Shown here piece by piece: positions 11,409 to 21,719 of a DNA stretch of 64,000 bases (the stretch's first letter is position 1; each line of letters begins with the position of its first letter). Location of the stretch: the NCBI RefSeq assembly GCF_019320115.1, contig NC_089598.1, forward strand, positions 28,067,491 through 28,131,490, given 5' to 3'. Origin of the DNA: Miscanthus floridulus. Its lineage: Eukaryota; Streptophyta; Magnoliopsida; Poales; Poaceae. The notes under the pieces are model-generated. The model was not told where the DNA came from, ran no database searches, and was given only the letters and a program-made list of their open reading frames with translations. The translations under genes were made by a program, and so were the position numbers.

Positions 11409-13899
11409 CTAGTCGAGGTACCGGGGAGTGGCCACCTTGACCGAGAAGACCTCTCGGTGTTCTCTCTTTCGCTGGCGCACCGTAAGGCACGCCGAGGGTC
11501 CACCAAAGATCATGAAGGCGTTGTGCACCTCGGGGAACCCATCGTCTTTGTCATCGTCCCGGTCACCGGTGCCTTTCTGCTTGGCATCATCGTCGAGGAG
11601 TCCGAGCCTGGCGTAGTAACGCCGCAACATGGAGCAATCCTCGAGGGCATGCTTTACGGGGCCCTGGTGGTAAGGGCAGGGTTTCTTAAGCATGTCGTTG
11701 AAGGGCCTAGGGCCCCTAGGGCCTCGGGGATTCTTGCGTTCTGCGGTCGCGACCAGATCGGCCTTGAGGATGGCCTGCTTCCCTTGGCGACCCTTTTTCT
11801 TTCTTTTGGGGAGGTGGAGAACTGAGGCCTCGGGGGCCTCATCCCTCTGCTTCCCCTTGGCGTCGTTCTCGGGGAAGATTGCCCCAACATCCTCTTCGCC
11901 TGAGGCGAAGTTGGTGGCGATGTCGAGGAGCACGGCAGCCGAGCGCGGCACGTTCCGGCCTAGCTCTCGGACCAAGTCTTGGCAGGTGGTGCCGGAGAGG
12001 AAAGCCTAGACGATTTCTGAGTCGCCGACGCTGGGCAACTCGGTGCACTGTTTAGAGAAGTGCCGGATGAAGTCTCGGAGAGACTCGTCCGGTTTCTGGC
12101 GACAGCTCTTAAGGTCCCAGGAGTTTCCAGGGCGCACGTATGTGCCCTGAAAATTCCCGACGAAGATCCTAACCAAGTCGCGCCAGTCGTGGATCTGAGA
12201 GGGAGGAAGGTGCTCGAGCCAGGCTTGCGCCGAGTCTGACAATAGCAAGGGGAGGTTGCGGATGATGAGCAGGTCATCGTCCGCACCACCTAGCTAACAA
12301 GCCAGACGGTAATCGGCAAGCCTGAGTTCGGGATTGGTCTCATCGCTATACTTCGTGAGGTTGGCTGGTTGTCAAAACCAGGCCGCGAAATGTGTAGCGC
12401 GGATGGCTCTGCTGAAGACCCGAGGACCAGGCGGTTCAGGAGAAGGACTGCGGTCCTCCTCACTATCATAACGGCCACCCCGGTGTGGATGGTAGGCCCG
12501 AGCGGGCCCCTCGTTATCGTGGCGTCGTCGCCTGCTGACCACCTCATGGTCTGCCTGCACCTTGCGTTGGTTGTCGAGGCGGTCGAGCCGCAAGGGGACC
12601 CCGTGGGCTATTGGCGCCCGAGCAGGCTTGAGGCAAACTGAGGCCTCCTTATCCTGCCGATGCGGTGTCGAGGGGAGGTCCGAGGCGGCTTCACGCCGCC
12701 GAGAGGCAGAACTCTCGGCCTGCTGCACCGCGGCGGTCTCGAGGAGATCCTAGAGCTCACTGCAAACCCGTCACCCTTCCATGGTAGAAGGCTCGAGCAT
12801 CACATGAACTAGCATCACTGTAGCCACGACATTCTGGCTAGCACGATTGAATATTGGGGGACGATCGTCCCCTTCGTCGTCGTTGATGCGGTGGTGCACG
12901 TCGTGGACCCACCGCCGGGCTCCTCCGCCGTCACCGTGGCCCTGCTGCTCCTGCTCGAGAGTGTTTCAGAGCTGTTGCAGAAGGAGTCGATCTTGCTCGA
13001 CCTTGGCCTGAAGTTCATGGAGCTGCTCAGGTCTAGCCATCGAAATTGTCCGAGGGCAAGTTTCTCGTTCTGTGCTGCCGGTGGGATAATATGTGAGGGC
13101 GTGGCATCGCCCGTTCCCTGATGAAGCGGGGTACGATTGCCCACCTCCTCGTCCTCATCGCCCGTGCTTGGCATCCCAAGTCTGATGTGGAAGCACTCAC
13201 GAGAGGGATCATGAGCACCTTCATCGTCAGAATCAGAGTAGCCCAAGCAATAGTCACTCATGGCCAAGAAGCGGCGCATGGTTTCATGGTCGCGGAGGTC
13301 AGAGAAATCTGCTCCGGCCCATGCCTTGTCCTCCTCTGAGGAGTTGGCATGGGTGTGAGTCGACGTGGTAGTGTCGAAGTCGAGAGCGAAGCGTTGGTGG
13401 TGTCCTGAGGGCTCCACATGAATAGAAGCGTAGGCATAAGCGTAGGAGGCGGTGGCATTTCTCAACCCAAAGGGGTATGGGGATGGTGCCGTCGTCGGGC
13501 TTTGCTCTGCCGGAGTTGGCTCCTCAGGGAGTGGTGGAGCGGAGCTTGATGTTGGGGCGCCACCGGCATTTTTTCCTTGTCCAGGCTCAGGCTAGACAGG
13601 TCACCAACAAGGGACCTTGCGCCAACGGCTGGTCGTAGGATACCAGCGGAGAGCGGCGAGTCGCCCTGGGTTCGCGTAGCATTGGGGTGATCTTGCTCGC
13701 ATCGTGCCTGGCGAGCACGGCGAGAGCGGCCGCCCGGGCATCGCCTGCGCCTAGGCAGCCGGTGCGTGACATCGTCGTCGGTAGGCGGGGCTTGGGGTGT
13801 AAGGAGTACCATGTCGTACTCGTGCCCTAGAGACATGAACTCTAGGCTTCCAAACCAGACCACTGTGTCGAGACATAGTGGTTGTACAGGGTCTGCCAT
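11409..13899 (-). pseudogene. Gag region of the Tat element
   Basis: The leader peptide start MADPVQPLCLDTVVWFGSLE lies at 13899. The Retrotrans_gag core (LSDSAQAWLEHLPPSQI, then FVGNFQGTYVRPGN) is at about 12250-12010. A basic region and a CPYHQGPVKHALEDC zinc-binding-like motif are near 11650. A TAG at 12006-12008 replaces an apparent Gln between the core and the basic part, and several frame changes occur between 12300 and 13460. Gag would form the virus-like particle. Confidence 0.75.
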
Positions 13900-13939
13900 C
13901 CAGAACTTGTTGGGATGATGAAACTGACACGCAGACGGG

Positions 13940-13956
13940 CCCTACCTGGTGCGCCA
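13940..13956 (-). other. Primer binding site of the Tat element
   Basis: On the element strand TGGCGCACCAGGTAGGG begins two bases after the LTR end (CGTCA), the normal position of a tRNA 3'-end complement. I cannot name the tRNA with certainty from memory. A match to a tRNA whose 3' end reads CTACCTGGTGCGCCA would settle it. Confidence 0.7.
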
Positions 13957-13958
13957 AC

Positions 13959-15274
13959 TGACGGTATTTTGGACCGGGGGGTCCTCAACCAACTAGTAAA
14001 TTTGTACTGCGTGTTCTCGATCTCGGAAGGTGATGCAAAGAGACACAAGGCTTATACTGGTTTAGGCAATCGGTGCCCTACATCCAGTGTGAGAGATCGA
14101 TCTTGTATTCCTTGCACCGATGTGCTTGTAGTAGGGGGTTACAAGCTGGGTGAGAGAGGGAGCTGGTCCTAGGTCTCGGCACGGAGTGATGCGGGCTGCT
14201 TGAGACGTTGCTCTCAGACAGCGGGGGAGTATGCGTGTTACAGGGTGTTGTTTTGTGTGTGCCTATGTTCCCTCCCCCTAGAAATGACACAAGTCCTTTC
14301 CTTTTATAGTTGAAGGGAGGACAAGGGTAGTACGTGTGCTAACTATACGGCGTCGTGCGAACGGAGGCGGCGTGTCCGAGCCCTGTAGCCTGTTCCTGTG
14401 GCGGCGTGGTCGTCGGAGTGGTCCATCCTTGAAGCGCTGGGGCGACGTGCTGGTCACATCCGATCCTGTGCGTCATGGGAGCTCTAGGGCTACCTCGAAG
14501 CGAGCACGGCGGTCAGCGTTCGGGTCGCTGGGGGTTGACTGCGCGCGAGGCCGAGGCTCGGTTGGTGCCGAGGCCAAACCATGGTGGGGGTCTCGGCAGG
14601 CGTGAATCTCGAGATAGCCGAGGCCCTGACGTAGAGTGCCGAGGCTCAGAGGGAGCGGTCGATTTGGTACGCTGGTTCGGAGGCGATGATGACCCGGGCC
14701 AGACTTCCTATGCCGCGTTGTCTTCGAGGCGGGTGTTACGGGGCACAACGTAGCGCCGGCGCTGATCGTGGGCACAACACCAGAACACAGTGGCCGGTAA
14801 TCACCGCCGCGCCTTGTCTTAGCCGGTATGGTATTGACGCGACTCCTTGTCCCATCGGCCACTCCATGGTGTCGAGCCGTCGTCCGGCTGAGATTGCGGG
14901 AGTGGTTGACGCATTAATAGGACGTGACATGCTGTCAGGAAGACTGGTCGAGGCGGGAGCGACGGGTTATTGACAAGCCAGCCTCGGGCGATACGGAGAA
15001 TACCTGTCTCATTCGAGGTTGTACGCACGGGGCCTCGGGCGAGACGGAGATTGGGCTCCTTGCCGAGGCTTCCCGCGAGAGGCCTCGCGCGAGGCGGAGA
15101 TTTCGTCAGGGTGTCAAGACCTTCCCGTGCGAGGCCTAAGGCGAGGCGGAGAGCCGGTGGGCTTGGACGAGGCTGGTGTTGAATCCATGGCTTACCTTCT
15201 GGCTTTGTTGTTGATAGGATTTAAGTGACTCTTTTGGTGTACGCTCAGGGTACCCCGTTTTATGGTACCCGATA
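13959..15274 (-). repeat. 5' LTR of the Tat element (1316 bp)
   Basis: The inner border is the plus-strand TG at 13959, next to the primer binding site. The outer border at 15274 is set by alignment with the other LTR, where the terminal CA has become TA. Plus-strand positions 14590-15274 match 188-872. Target duplication is expected to include 15275-15279 (AGTTG), but its partner lies outside the window. Confidence 0.88.
14301..14310 (-). promoter_or_regulatory. LTR promoter TATA box
   Basis: On the minus strand ACTATAAAAG lies inside the 5' LTR, ~340 bp from the primer binding site. This is a suitable TATA box for the genomic transcript of the Tat element. Confidence 0.6.
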
Positions 15275-15846
15275 AGTTGCTAACACTCGCAGTTGGAGTA
15301 TTATTATGGAAAAACTCTAAAGAAACAATTATGGTGTCATCAGTGATGCATACCATAGTATAGCTTGACATGAGGCTTAAGGAACACGGAAAAGGAGGTT
15401 AACGGAATTTGTATCCGGATTTAACAATTGTAGACAACAGTAATACCATTTAATGTAAGTTAATTACTAAGACAACAGGTCAAGTGTGCTGCCAGACACA
15501 TTGACACTAAGTTATATGTTGTAAAGAAGAAAATCCAGAATCATTCTAAAAGTATTAAGCATATAAGTACCGAGTAAGTACTTGCGGATCCGCTTACTAA
15601 AGGCTAACCCCCCAGTGTATTCAGAGAACACATAGTCGACATGGATTTATGGGAAAGCCTATGATTTTTGAATACTAAGGGCCTAGTTGAGTATCTGTTT
15701 TAAAATAGAGAGGTGCATTGTAGCTGTTAAATCTAATGGCAACTGACCGTGACGATGAGGCACGCTCTATGCACTGATCTGTGATGGAATGAAAACAAGA
15801 TAAAGTAAGTTAAGTTTAAGTCATAAGGTGAGATCAAATGGGAGAA
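15275..15846 (+). pseudogene. 3' end of a Copia element: RNase H C-terminus and polypurine tract
   Basis: A plus-strand frame reads HIDTKLYVVKKKIQNHSKSI from about 15500, then VLADPLTKG, a TAA stop in place of Leu, then PPSVFREHIVDMDL. This is the conserved C-terminal end of Ty1/copia RNase H. A purine tract (AAATGGGAGAA) ends at 15846 just before the LTR. The upstream part of this Copia element was displaced by the Tat insertion and should lie left of the window. Confidence 0.8.
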
Positions 15847-15956
15847 TATTAGTTAGATCTCCACCAACTGACCCAACGGCAAATCGGACCCCTTGACAGC
15901 GTCCTGATCGAGGACGCTTAACCGACCATTGGTCAACATGTCCCTATCATACAGTG

Positions 15957-15966
15957 CTATATAAAG
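15957..15966 (+). promoter_or_regulatory. TATA box of the Copia 3' LTR, facing the GRF gene
   Basis: GCTATATAAAGAG lies ~110 bp into the LTR in plus orientation and about 780 bp before the GRF start codon. It is the best TATA match upstream of that gene. Whether it is used for GRF is not shown. Confidence 0.5.
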
Positions 15967-15999
15967 AGAAAGGTGGGGGCCAGGGCACAGGGGACGAGG

Positions 16000-16106
16000 G
16001 GCCTGTTCGGCTGGTATTAAAACCGGCTGAAGCTGTTTTGTTGTGAGAAAAAAAATACTATAGATTCTAGCTGATAAGCCAGCTGATAAATTCAAGCGAA
16101 CATGCC
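16000..16106. mobile_element. Short MITE nested in the Copia LTR
   Basis: Terminal inverted repeats GGCCTGTTCG and CGAACATGCC bound a ~107 bp sequence containing CTGATAAGCCAGCTGATAAA. Flanks share CGAGG. A second, opposite-oriented member lies at 18503-18625. The family looks hAT-like but the class is not certain. Confidence 0.65.
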
Positions 16107-16743
16107 CGAGGTTTACCGCCGCTACTGACCCACCAAAGTAACTCTAGAAGGCCCCTCTAATCGTGTGGGCAGCGCTCAGAAAGCGTCGTTGACCGCGTCA
16201 CCGGCACCTGAACTACACCACCACGCATTAGGTAATCGCTGCCGTAGCGATTTCTTCCCCTCCATCTCCTCTGCCAAAACCCAAAGGCACGGGTCTCTAC
16301 TTTATCTTCCTCTCCTGAGTCTATCTCTCTTCCAAATCATATACTTGATGAATTTAAACCAAATAAAGATGAATTCACCTACTAGTTTACACCAGATGAT
16401 CCTAAGCCCTTAACAAATCCCAGTCCCTGCCAAATCACACGCCTGCCGCCTGTCAACCTGCGCTGCCCCTGTGCCTGTGCGGCTGTGCCTCAGCCTGCCT
16501 GCCTGCCTGACACCGCCATATGCATGATGGCGGATGATGATACTCACGTCTTCCCGTTCCCGAGCCCTGACACCAGCACAAACCTGGAGACTACTAGTAT
16601 CGGAGTCCCATCCATTTCATTTCATTCCCATTTCCCTTGCGAGTGAAGAGAGCTCTCGGCGCCGTCGTCCTCTGTCTCGTCCTCGGCACTGCCGCAGCCT
16701 GCGTTGTTGAGCGAGTGCGGCCGGGCAAAGCGGGCTCGAGGAG
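16107..16743 (+). promoter_or_regulatory. Upstream region and 5' UTR of the GRF gene
   Basis: A pyrimidine-rich stretch at 16250-16330 and a CTGCCTGCCTGCCTGAC repeat near 16495 precede a C/T-rich leader at 16600-16690. No strong TATA box is visible between the MITE and the ATG. The transcription start cannot be placed from sequence alone. Confidence 0.5.
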
Positions 16744-17932
16744 ATGATGCTGAGCGGGCACGGCGGCGGGAGGCGCCTGTTCACGGCGTCGCAGTGGCAG
16801 GAGCTTGAGCACCAGGCGCTCATCTTCAAGTACATGGCCTCCGGCGCGCCCGTGCCGCACGACCTCGTCTTTCCGCTCCGCCTCGCCACAGGCGTCGACA
16901 CCGCGCCCTCGCTCGCCTTCCCGCCCCAGCCTTCGCCGTCGCGTACGCCCTAGCTCCATGCGCGCCTCTCTCCTCCCCCACCTCGAGTTGTCGCCTCATG
17001 TTTTACTCTCATCGTCGCTACTAGTCATCATCGCTCGCTGATGAGAATGTACGTGCCCGTGCAGTGGCGTACTGGGGCTGCTACGACGCGGGGGCGCCGT
17101 TTGGCCGCAAGGCGGAGGACCCGGAGCCGGGGCGGTGCCGGCGGACGGACGGCAAGAAGTGGCGATGCTCCAGGGAGGCCCACGGCGAGTCCAAGTACTG
17201 CGAGAAGCACATCCACCGCGGGAAGAGCCGTTCAAGAAAGCCTGTGGAAGTGACCTCCGCCACCTCCCCCGCCGCCGCGGCGTACCGGCCGTCCGCGCTC
17301 TCCATCTCGCCGCCTCGCGCGGCCGACGCGCCGCCGCCGAGCCTCGGCCACCCGCAGCAGCATCTCCGCCACGGCGCCTCCTCCGTAGCAGCCCGCGCCC
17401 CGGCTCAGGCCACCGCCGGCGCTCTCCAGCTCCACCTCGACGCGAGCCTGCACTCCGCGTCGCCGCCGCCGTCCTACCACAGGTATGCCCACTCCCACGC
17501 TCACTACACGACGCCGCCACCGTCGCTCTTCCTGGGCGGCGGCGGCTACGACTACGGGCAATCCAAGGAGCTTCGGGAAGCGGAGCTCAGGCGGCGGCAC
17601 TTCCACGCGCTCGGGGCCGACCTGAGCCTCGACAAGCCGCTGGCCGCCACCGGCTCCGACGCCGCGGCCGCGGAGAAGCCCCTGCGGCGTTTCTTCGACG
17701 AGTGGCCGCGGGAGAGCGGCGACTCGAGGCCGTCGTGGGCGGGGGCGGAGGACGCGACGCAGCTCTCCATCTCCATCCCCGCGGCTTCGCCCTCCGATCT
17801 CGCTGCCTCCGCCGCCGCGCGATACCACAACGGTGAGCCGGCGAGCGAAAGACTCCACTTTTACTGGTTCCTTGCGTACAATCAGTTTGCTGATTGGTGT
17901 TGCCGCTTGATTTCTTTCACGCAGAGGAGTGA
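16744..17932 (+). CDS. GROWTH-REGULATING FACTOR transcription factor (QLQ/WRC)
   Basis: Exon 1 (16744-16942) encodes [11 protein letters not shown], then a QLQ domain, [20 protein letters not shown], at residues ~13-47, which binds GIF coactivators. A 122-bp GT-AG intron precedes exon 2 (17065-17832), which encodes the WRC DNA-binding and nuclear domain with the full C-X9-C-X10-C-X2-H zinc pattern ([11 protein letters not shown]...YCEKHIH). Later come FFDEWP and TQLSISIP, matching the FFD and TQL motifs of larger GRFs. A good donor at 17833 and acceptor at 17924 give a final exon with only two codons and TGA at 17930-17932, for about 324 residues. Without that splice the frame would run to 17948. 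GRFs promote leaf, stem and grain growth. The copy looks intact. Orthology to a numbered GRF was not assigned. Confidence 0.93.
17229..17249 (+). promoter_or_regulatory. miR396 target site in the GRF mRNA
   Basis: The sequence following the WRC domain contains TTCAAGAAAGCCTGTGG within the 21-nt window conserved across plant GRF genes. It encodes SRSRKPVE. In the family, miR396 pairs here and cleaves the transcript, restricting growth. No base change that would escape the microRNA is apparent. Confidence 0.88.
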
Positions 17933-18502
17933 TCGGTGCATTTCCTAGCTGCAAGCCTGCAACAGCGAGCAGTAATGGGTGCAAGAGATGATTGGTGTTG
18001 CCGTTGGGGGGCGAGGGCACAAAGCCTGAACCGAGTCAAGCAGTACTAGGTCTATGATTTGATCTTCCTTTGTTCCTTTGCAGCAGTAGTACGTTACTCC
18101 ACGTACCAAATGTTAGCTCGTTTTGTGTGACATTTTCGTTCAGGTTGCTCCTATTGCTACGCTACCTCTGTGGGCTGTGGCTTTGTGTGCTTTCTTCCTC
18201 CAGTCTGTGATGCAAACCTTGTCAGCACTTTTCCGGCGACCCACGCCTTGATTCCTTTACCTGATTCCTCTGCGGCTCTGCCGCTGATCGTTTGTCACAT
18301 CCGTGGATCGGTGGATTCTTCCTCACAGGACTAGACACCCGACGATCACTCTGTTCGCTCATGCTTAGACTGAAATATCGTTTCAAAAAATATTATTCCA
18401 TAAGTATTCGAAATAACCTCAAGCCAACCGGAACGATCTTGCCAAAGCCACTCGGCAAAAACACGCCTGCCACAGGCCCGTTGATCGTCCAGCAATAATT
18501 AT
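17933..18502 (+). other. 3' UTR and downstream region of the GRF gene
   Basis: T-rich sequence without a supported ORF. AATAAT near 18494 and AATAAAAT at about 18590 (inside the next MITE) are the only poly(A)-like signals I see. No other gene is visible. Confidence 0.45.
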
Positions 18503-18625
18503 GCCTGTTCGTTTGAACTTATCAACTAGTTATCATTTGAACTTATCAACCGGCTTATCAGTTAGAATCTATAAAATTTTTCTCTTGCAATAAAATAAGC
18601 CAGTTTTAATACCAGCGAGCGAAGC
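18503..18625. mobile_element. Second copy of the 16000-16106 MITE family
   Basis: It starts GCCTGTTCG and contains CCGGCTTATCAGTTAG...AATAAGCCAGTTTTAATACC, the reverse-oriented counterpart of the first copy. The far inverted repeat has decayed. It lies just downstream of the GRF gene and may supply its poly(A) region. Confidence 0.55.
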
Positions 18626-19206
18626 TTTTCAGCTCACACATGGACAGCAGTCGCCCGCTGGATATAGGCTGCGGGCCCTTGAAGGGGTGTTTGTTTCCTA
18701 TAGGTCATGTTGGCACGGCTCCTCCTAGGACTCTTGCTCCTCCGAGCCTTAACAAAAGTTGTAGAAAGAGAGCTGAGGCTAAAATTGTGCCTCCAAAACG
18801 GCATCGGCTCCTGCCAAACAAGGATTCTAAGCGAAGCTGTGTTTGATTTTCTCGCCTGAGCACATTAAAGTATGTGCGGGCGAGAGCACGTGTTTCTCGT
18901 TGCTCATACCAATCGGGCGAGGCTAGATGTATGGGCCATCTATGGGACAACAACATACTTGCCCTAAGTAATGCAACATGCAATCCACGATCAAAGTGGC
19001 TAATCTAATAGTTGGAAGCACAAATTTGGTAGTGAAACCAAAAGAAAACATCTAAGGAAGATGCCAAAAAAAAGAAGAAAAAGAAAGGAATAGAGAGTGA
19101 ACGAAGGAATAATGGGTGGAGCTCGGAGTCGGAGGAGCTCACCTATGGTGAAGAGGGCTGGAAGATTCGTCGGTGCAAGGGCGATGTGGGATGGTGCGGT
19201 GGTGAG
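18626..19206. other. Intergenic sequence, possible degraded MITE
   Basis: 18700-18840 shows an imperfect inverted pair (TGTTGGCACGGCTCCT against GGCTCCTGCCAAACA) typical of small hAT-like MITEs, but no clear target duplication. The rest is A/G-rich and non-coding. Confidence 0.35.
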
Positions 19207-19208
19207 TA

Positions 19209-19403
19209 CTCCCTCCGTCCCAAAAAAATACAATTATGGGAAACGTGCTGATCAAATTAGTTCAATTTTGACTAAGCTTATAGTAAATAATATTAGCATT
19301 TTATTTAATGAGTATTAGTATATTGTTATATAATTTTAGTCAAAATTTAAATTGTTTAACTCCTTGAAATATGAGAATTACATTTTTTTGTAGACGGAGG
19401 TAG
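19209..19403. mobile_element. Stowaway (Tc1/mariner) MITE
   Basis: The termini CTCCCTCCGTCCCAAAAAA and TTTTTTGTAGACGGAGGTAG form the classic Stowaway inverted repeat. TA dinucleotides at 19207-19208 and 19404-19405 are the target duplication. Length 195 bp, AT-rich interior, no ORF. Confidence 0.9.
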
Positions 19404-19405
19404 TA

Positions 19406-20446
19406 TCGTGTTCGAGCAGCGAGGCTCGACATAGGTGGCAGTGGTGACTTAACGCCGACAGCAGAGGCTAATAGGCTAGGATGCCCCTTTCCCATGGCCA
19501 AAGGGTCACTCTTGTGGAGGCGAGATCAAGGAAGTGAGGGAGGGAGGAAGGGAAGAGGGCAACTTGGTTATTTCCAACAGTCCATGCTGGCCAAAGGAGC
19601 TGGCTAGCCACGTCATTAAAAATGGCAATGTTGATGCAACGTCTTCTATCCAATAATAAAAATAAACAGTGCACTCTAAGGACAACTCTAATAATGATAC
19701 CTTAGCTAGCTCATACAATCCCAGCTCTACATGTTGCCTACACGAAACAAAGAGAAAAGGAGGGGCGGAGGGGAGGAAGAAGAGGTAACCCTTGTTCAGG
19801 CTTGGCTTGGATAGATTACGAGGTATGCTCGTGGGACCCATTGGCATGCTCATTCATGTCCCACACTCCCTCTCTTTCTTCTTCTCACGTTAGTCAGTGA
19901 AGACAGAGCTAGGGCGATGGTGGCGGCCCGGGGCGAAGGGCATGGAGAAGCGGCGACTTCAATGACCCAACACAAGGGATATGGCCTGTCGTGAAGGGCT
20001 CTGAGAGAGGGCTCTGAGAGGAGGCCGATCGCGGAACCGTTCAACACGGATTCTGGGGGGAGCTCAGTTCGCACGTGAGACGAGGGGCTGAAGGGGCGGA
20101 CGAAGACGAACGATGAAGTCACCACGGCGCGCTCGCGCTTGTCGTGGCGCGGCTCTGGTGGCGTCTGCGCCGGGAAAGCAAGCAGCAGACGACGGTGGCC
20201 TCCCTGCCTCGCGCAGGTGATGACAGGTGTGTGATGCAGGCGCTCAGTCAGGTGGGGGCGTGGGGCTCGTTCAGGGCCGTGAACCAGCGGCCAGCGCGTC
20301 TCTGAGCCTGGGCGTGCTGCTCGTGTTGACTGTACCTTTTTGAAAGCAATTTTTTTTTTTAAAAAAAACAAGATTGTTGACTGTACTCGCCGCGGCAAAA
20401 CGTGGTACTGGCATGTGCCATCGCGCAGTCGTCGGCTCGTCGTTGC
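19406..20446. other. Intergenic sequence without supported gene
   Basis: Several open frames up to 182 residues occur on the minus strand, but they show no domain, no start context and no homologous family that I recognise. A T-run next to an A-run lies at 20350-20370. I see nothing further. Confidence 0.5.
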
Positions 20447-20449
20447 TAA

Positions 20450-20792
20450 GCGGGTGTTTGGTTCTTAGTCCGGATTTTAGTCCCTGTCCCATCGAATGTT
20501 TGGACACATGCATGAAGTATTAAATATAAATTAAAAAATAACTAATTACACAGATTGTGACTAATTTGCGAGACGAATCTTTTAAGCCTATTTAGCCCAT
20601 GATTTGATAATGTTGTGCTACAGTAAATATGTGCTAATGATGGCTTAATTAGGCTTAATAGATTCATCTCGTAAATTAGACTACTCCTGTGTAATTAATT
20701 TTTTAATTAGCTCATATTTAGTCCTTCTAATTAGCATCCGAACGTTCGATGTGACACGAACTAAACTTTAGTTCCCGGAAACAAACACCCCC
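20450..20792. mobile_element. Tourist-like (PIF/Harbinger) MITE
   Basis: Inverted ends GCGGGTGTTTGGTTC and GGAAACAAACACCCCC lie directly inside TAA target duplications at 20447-20449 and 20793-20795. The interior contains the CTAATTTGCGAGACGAATCT word common in grass MITEs. Length 343 bp. Confidence 0.85.
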
Positions 20793-20887
20793 TAAAACGC
20801 AGCTGGGTACTAGCACGAATGTGAATCCAAGTCGCGTTTGAGCTAACGAGATCTGAGGTGCGTCACAACTTTAATAGGACGATTTAA

Positions 20888-21150
20888 GGGCGTCTCAACA
20901 ATGATAGTAATTTAAGTCAGTACTTTTCTCACGGGAGGAGAGAAGATAAAAAAAAAAGATGAGATTATTTTTATCTCAATATCTATCTCGTTCAGAAAAC
21001 AAGATAGTTTGTAGGACTACTAATAGAGAATGAGAGAGGAAGAAGAGAAGGTATATAATAAAAAATTATTTATATGTAGGGTTTACATAATGAAGTGCAA
21101 TGACATGGTATGTATAAGCTAGTTGCTATCTCATACTATTGAGGACGCTC
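20888..21150. mobile_element. Second Tourist-like MITE
   Basis: Ends GGGCGTCTCAACAATGATAG and TACTATTGAGGACGCTC are imperfect inverted repeats flanked by TAA at 20885-20887 and 21151-21153. Interior AT-rich, no ORF. Confidence 0.6.
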
Positions 21151-21155
21151 TAAGA

Positions 21156-21325
21156 GAGTGTTGGGATTGCTTCACTCCACGTTTTTTTAGCTAAACGGTT
21201 TCAGCTTCACGCACTGTTTTCGAAGAAAAAGAGTAGAGTTGTGAGAGCACTTAAAGAGGTGCTTCACAAATTTTAGTTTTTTGTAAAACTACTCTACGGT
21301 GGAGTTTGTGGAGCCAGACACCCTC
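21156..21325. mobile_element. Probable hAT-like MITE abutting the previous one
   Basis: Imperfect inverted ends of ~25 bp (GAGTGTTGGGATTGCTTCAC and GTGGAGCCAGACACCCTC) frame 170 bp. The pair of CTCCAC/GTGGAG words marks the inner limit. No clear target duplication. Confidence 0.45.
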
Positions 21326-21710
21326 AACGCCACTATGAATTATTTCCGCTATGGGTATTCCAGTGAGAGCTGAGGAATGCTAAACCATTCTTAATTCTTA
21401 ATGGGACTGATTAAATTCCTTCATTAAAAAATAGATATTTTAGGTAATTTGAAATAAATCCTGAGGTGGTATGAGCAAATCTCAGAGATGAGAGCTAATT
21501 TTCATAAGAACGAGTGTTTTGAGAACATAACAGGGTCCCCTAAATCTTCAGACTAGAGCCGCGTCCAAGATGTGACGCAAGACGACAAGGACAAGATTGC
21601 GGCCACTACAAGACGGGCACGTGGCAGGCCTCTTGCCAGCCTCTTCCTACACGGACCAGAGGGGACTGTTCCTCCTCTTGTTCGGACATCTCGGGTTCCT
21701 GCAGACGCAG
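21326..21710. other. Intergenic sequence left of the MULE
   Basis: AT-rich up to 21560, then a GC-richer 150 bp. A 78-residue frame starting at 21572 runs into the MULE end and is not supported as a gene. Confidence 0.4.
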
Positions 21711-21719
21711 GCTTCCAAG

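Larger units (their letters stand above)
188..15274 (-). mobile_element. Tat-lineage Ty3/gypsy LTR retrotransposon with opposite-strand accessory ORF
   Basis: On the minus strand the order is 5' LTR (13959-15274), PBS, gag, protease, RT, RNase H, second RNase H, integrase, then an accessory ORF on the opposite strand, polypurine tract and 3' LTR (188-872, interrupted at its far end). Integrase after RNase H places it in Ty3/gypsy. The extra archaeal-type RNase H and the ORF between pol and 3' LTR are hallmarks of the plant Tat clade (Grande, RIRE2, Cinful relatives). The two LTR pieces that can be compared are both 685 bp with no net indel and differ by an estimated 5-7% by eye, mostly transitions. 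Most coding parts carry one or a few stop codons, so this copy is dead but young enough to read through. It is inserted in an older Copia element seen at 15275-16100. Confidence 0.9.
15847..16140 (+). repeat. 3' LTR of the older Copia element
   Basis: It starts TATTAGTTAG (TG changed to TA) directly after the polypurine tract. The right end is unclear because a MITE sits at 16000-16106 and the sequence then merges into the upstream region of the GRF gene. Orientation is towards the GRF gene. Confidence 0.6.

Noticed and set aside
10836..11825. 329-residue plus-strand ORF
   Set aside because: Antisense shadow of the Tat protease and gag region, where the minus-strand frames hold recognisable domains.
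16594..18020. Minus-strand ORFs of 121-262 residues over the GRF gene
   Set aside because: Shadows of GC-rich GRF exons; Arg/Gly/Pro-rich, no domain, and the plus strand encodes QLQ and WRC with proper introns.
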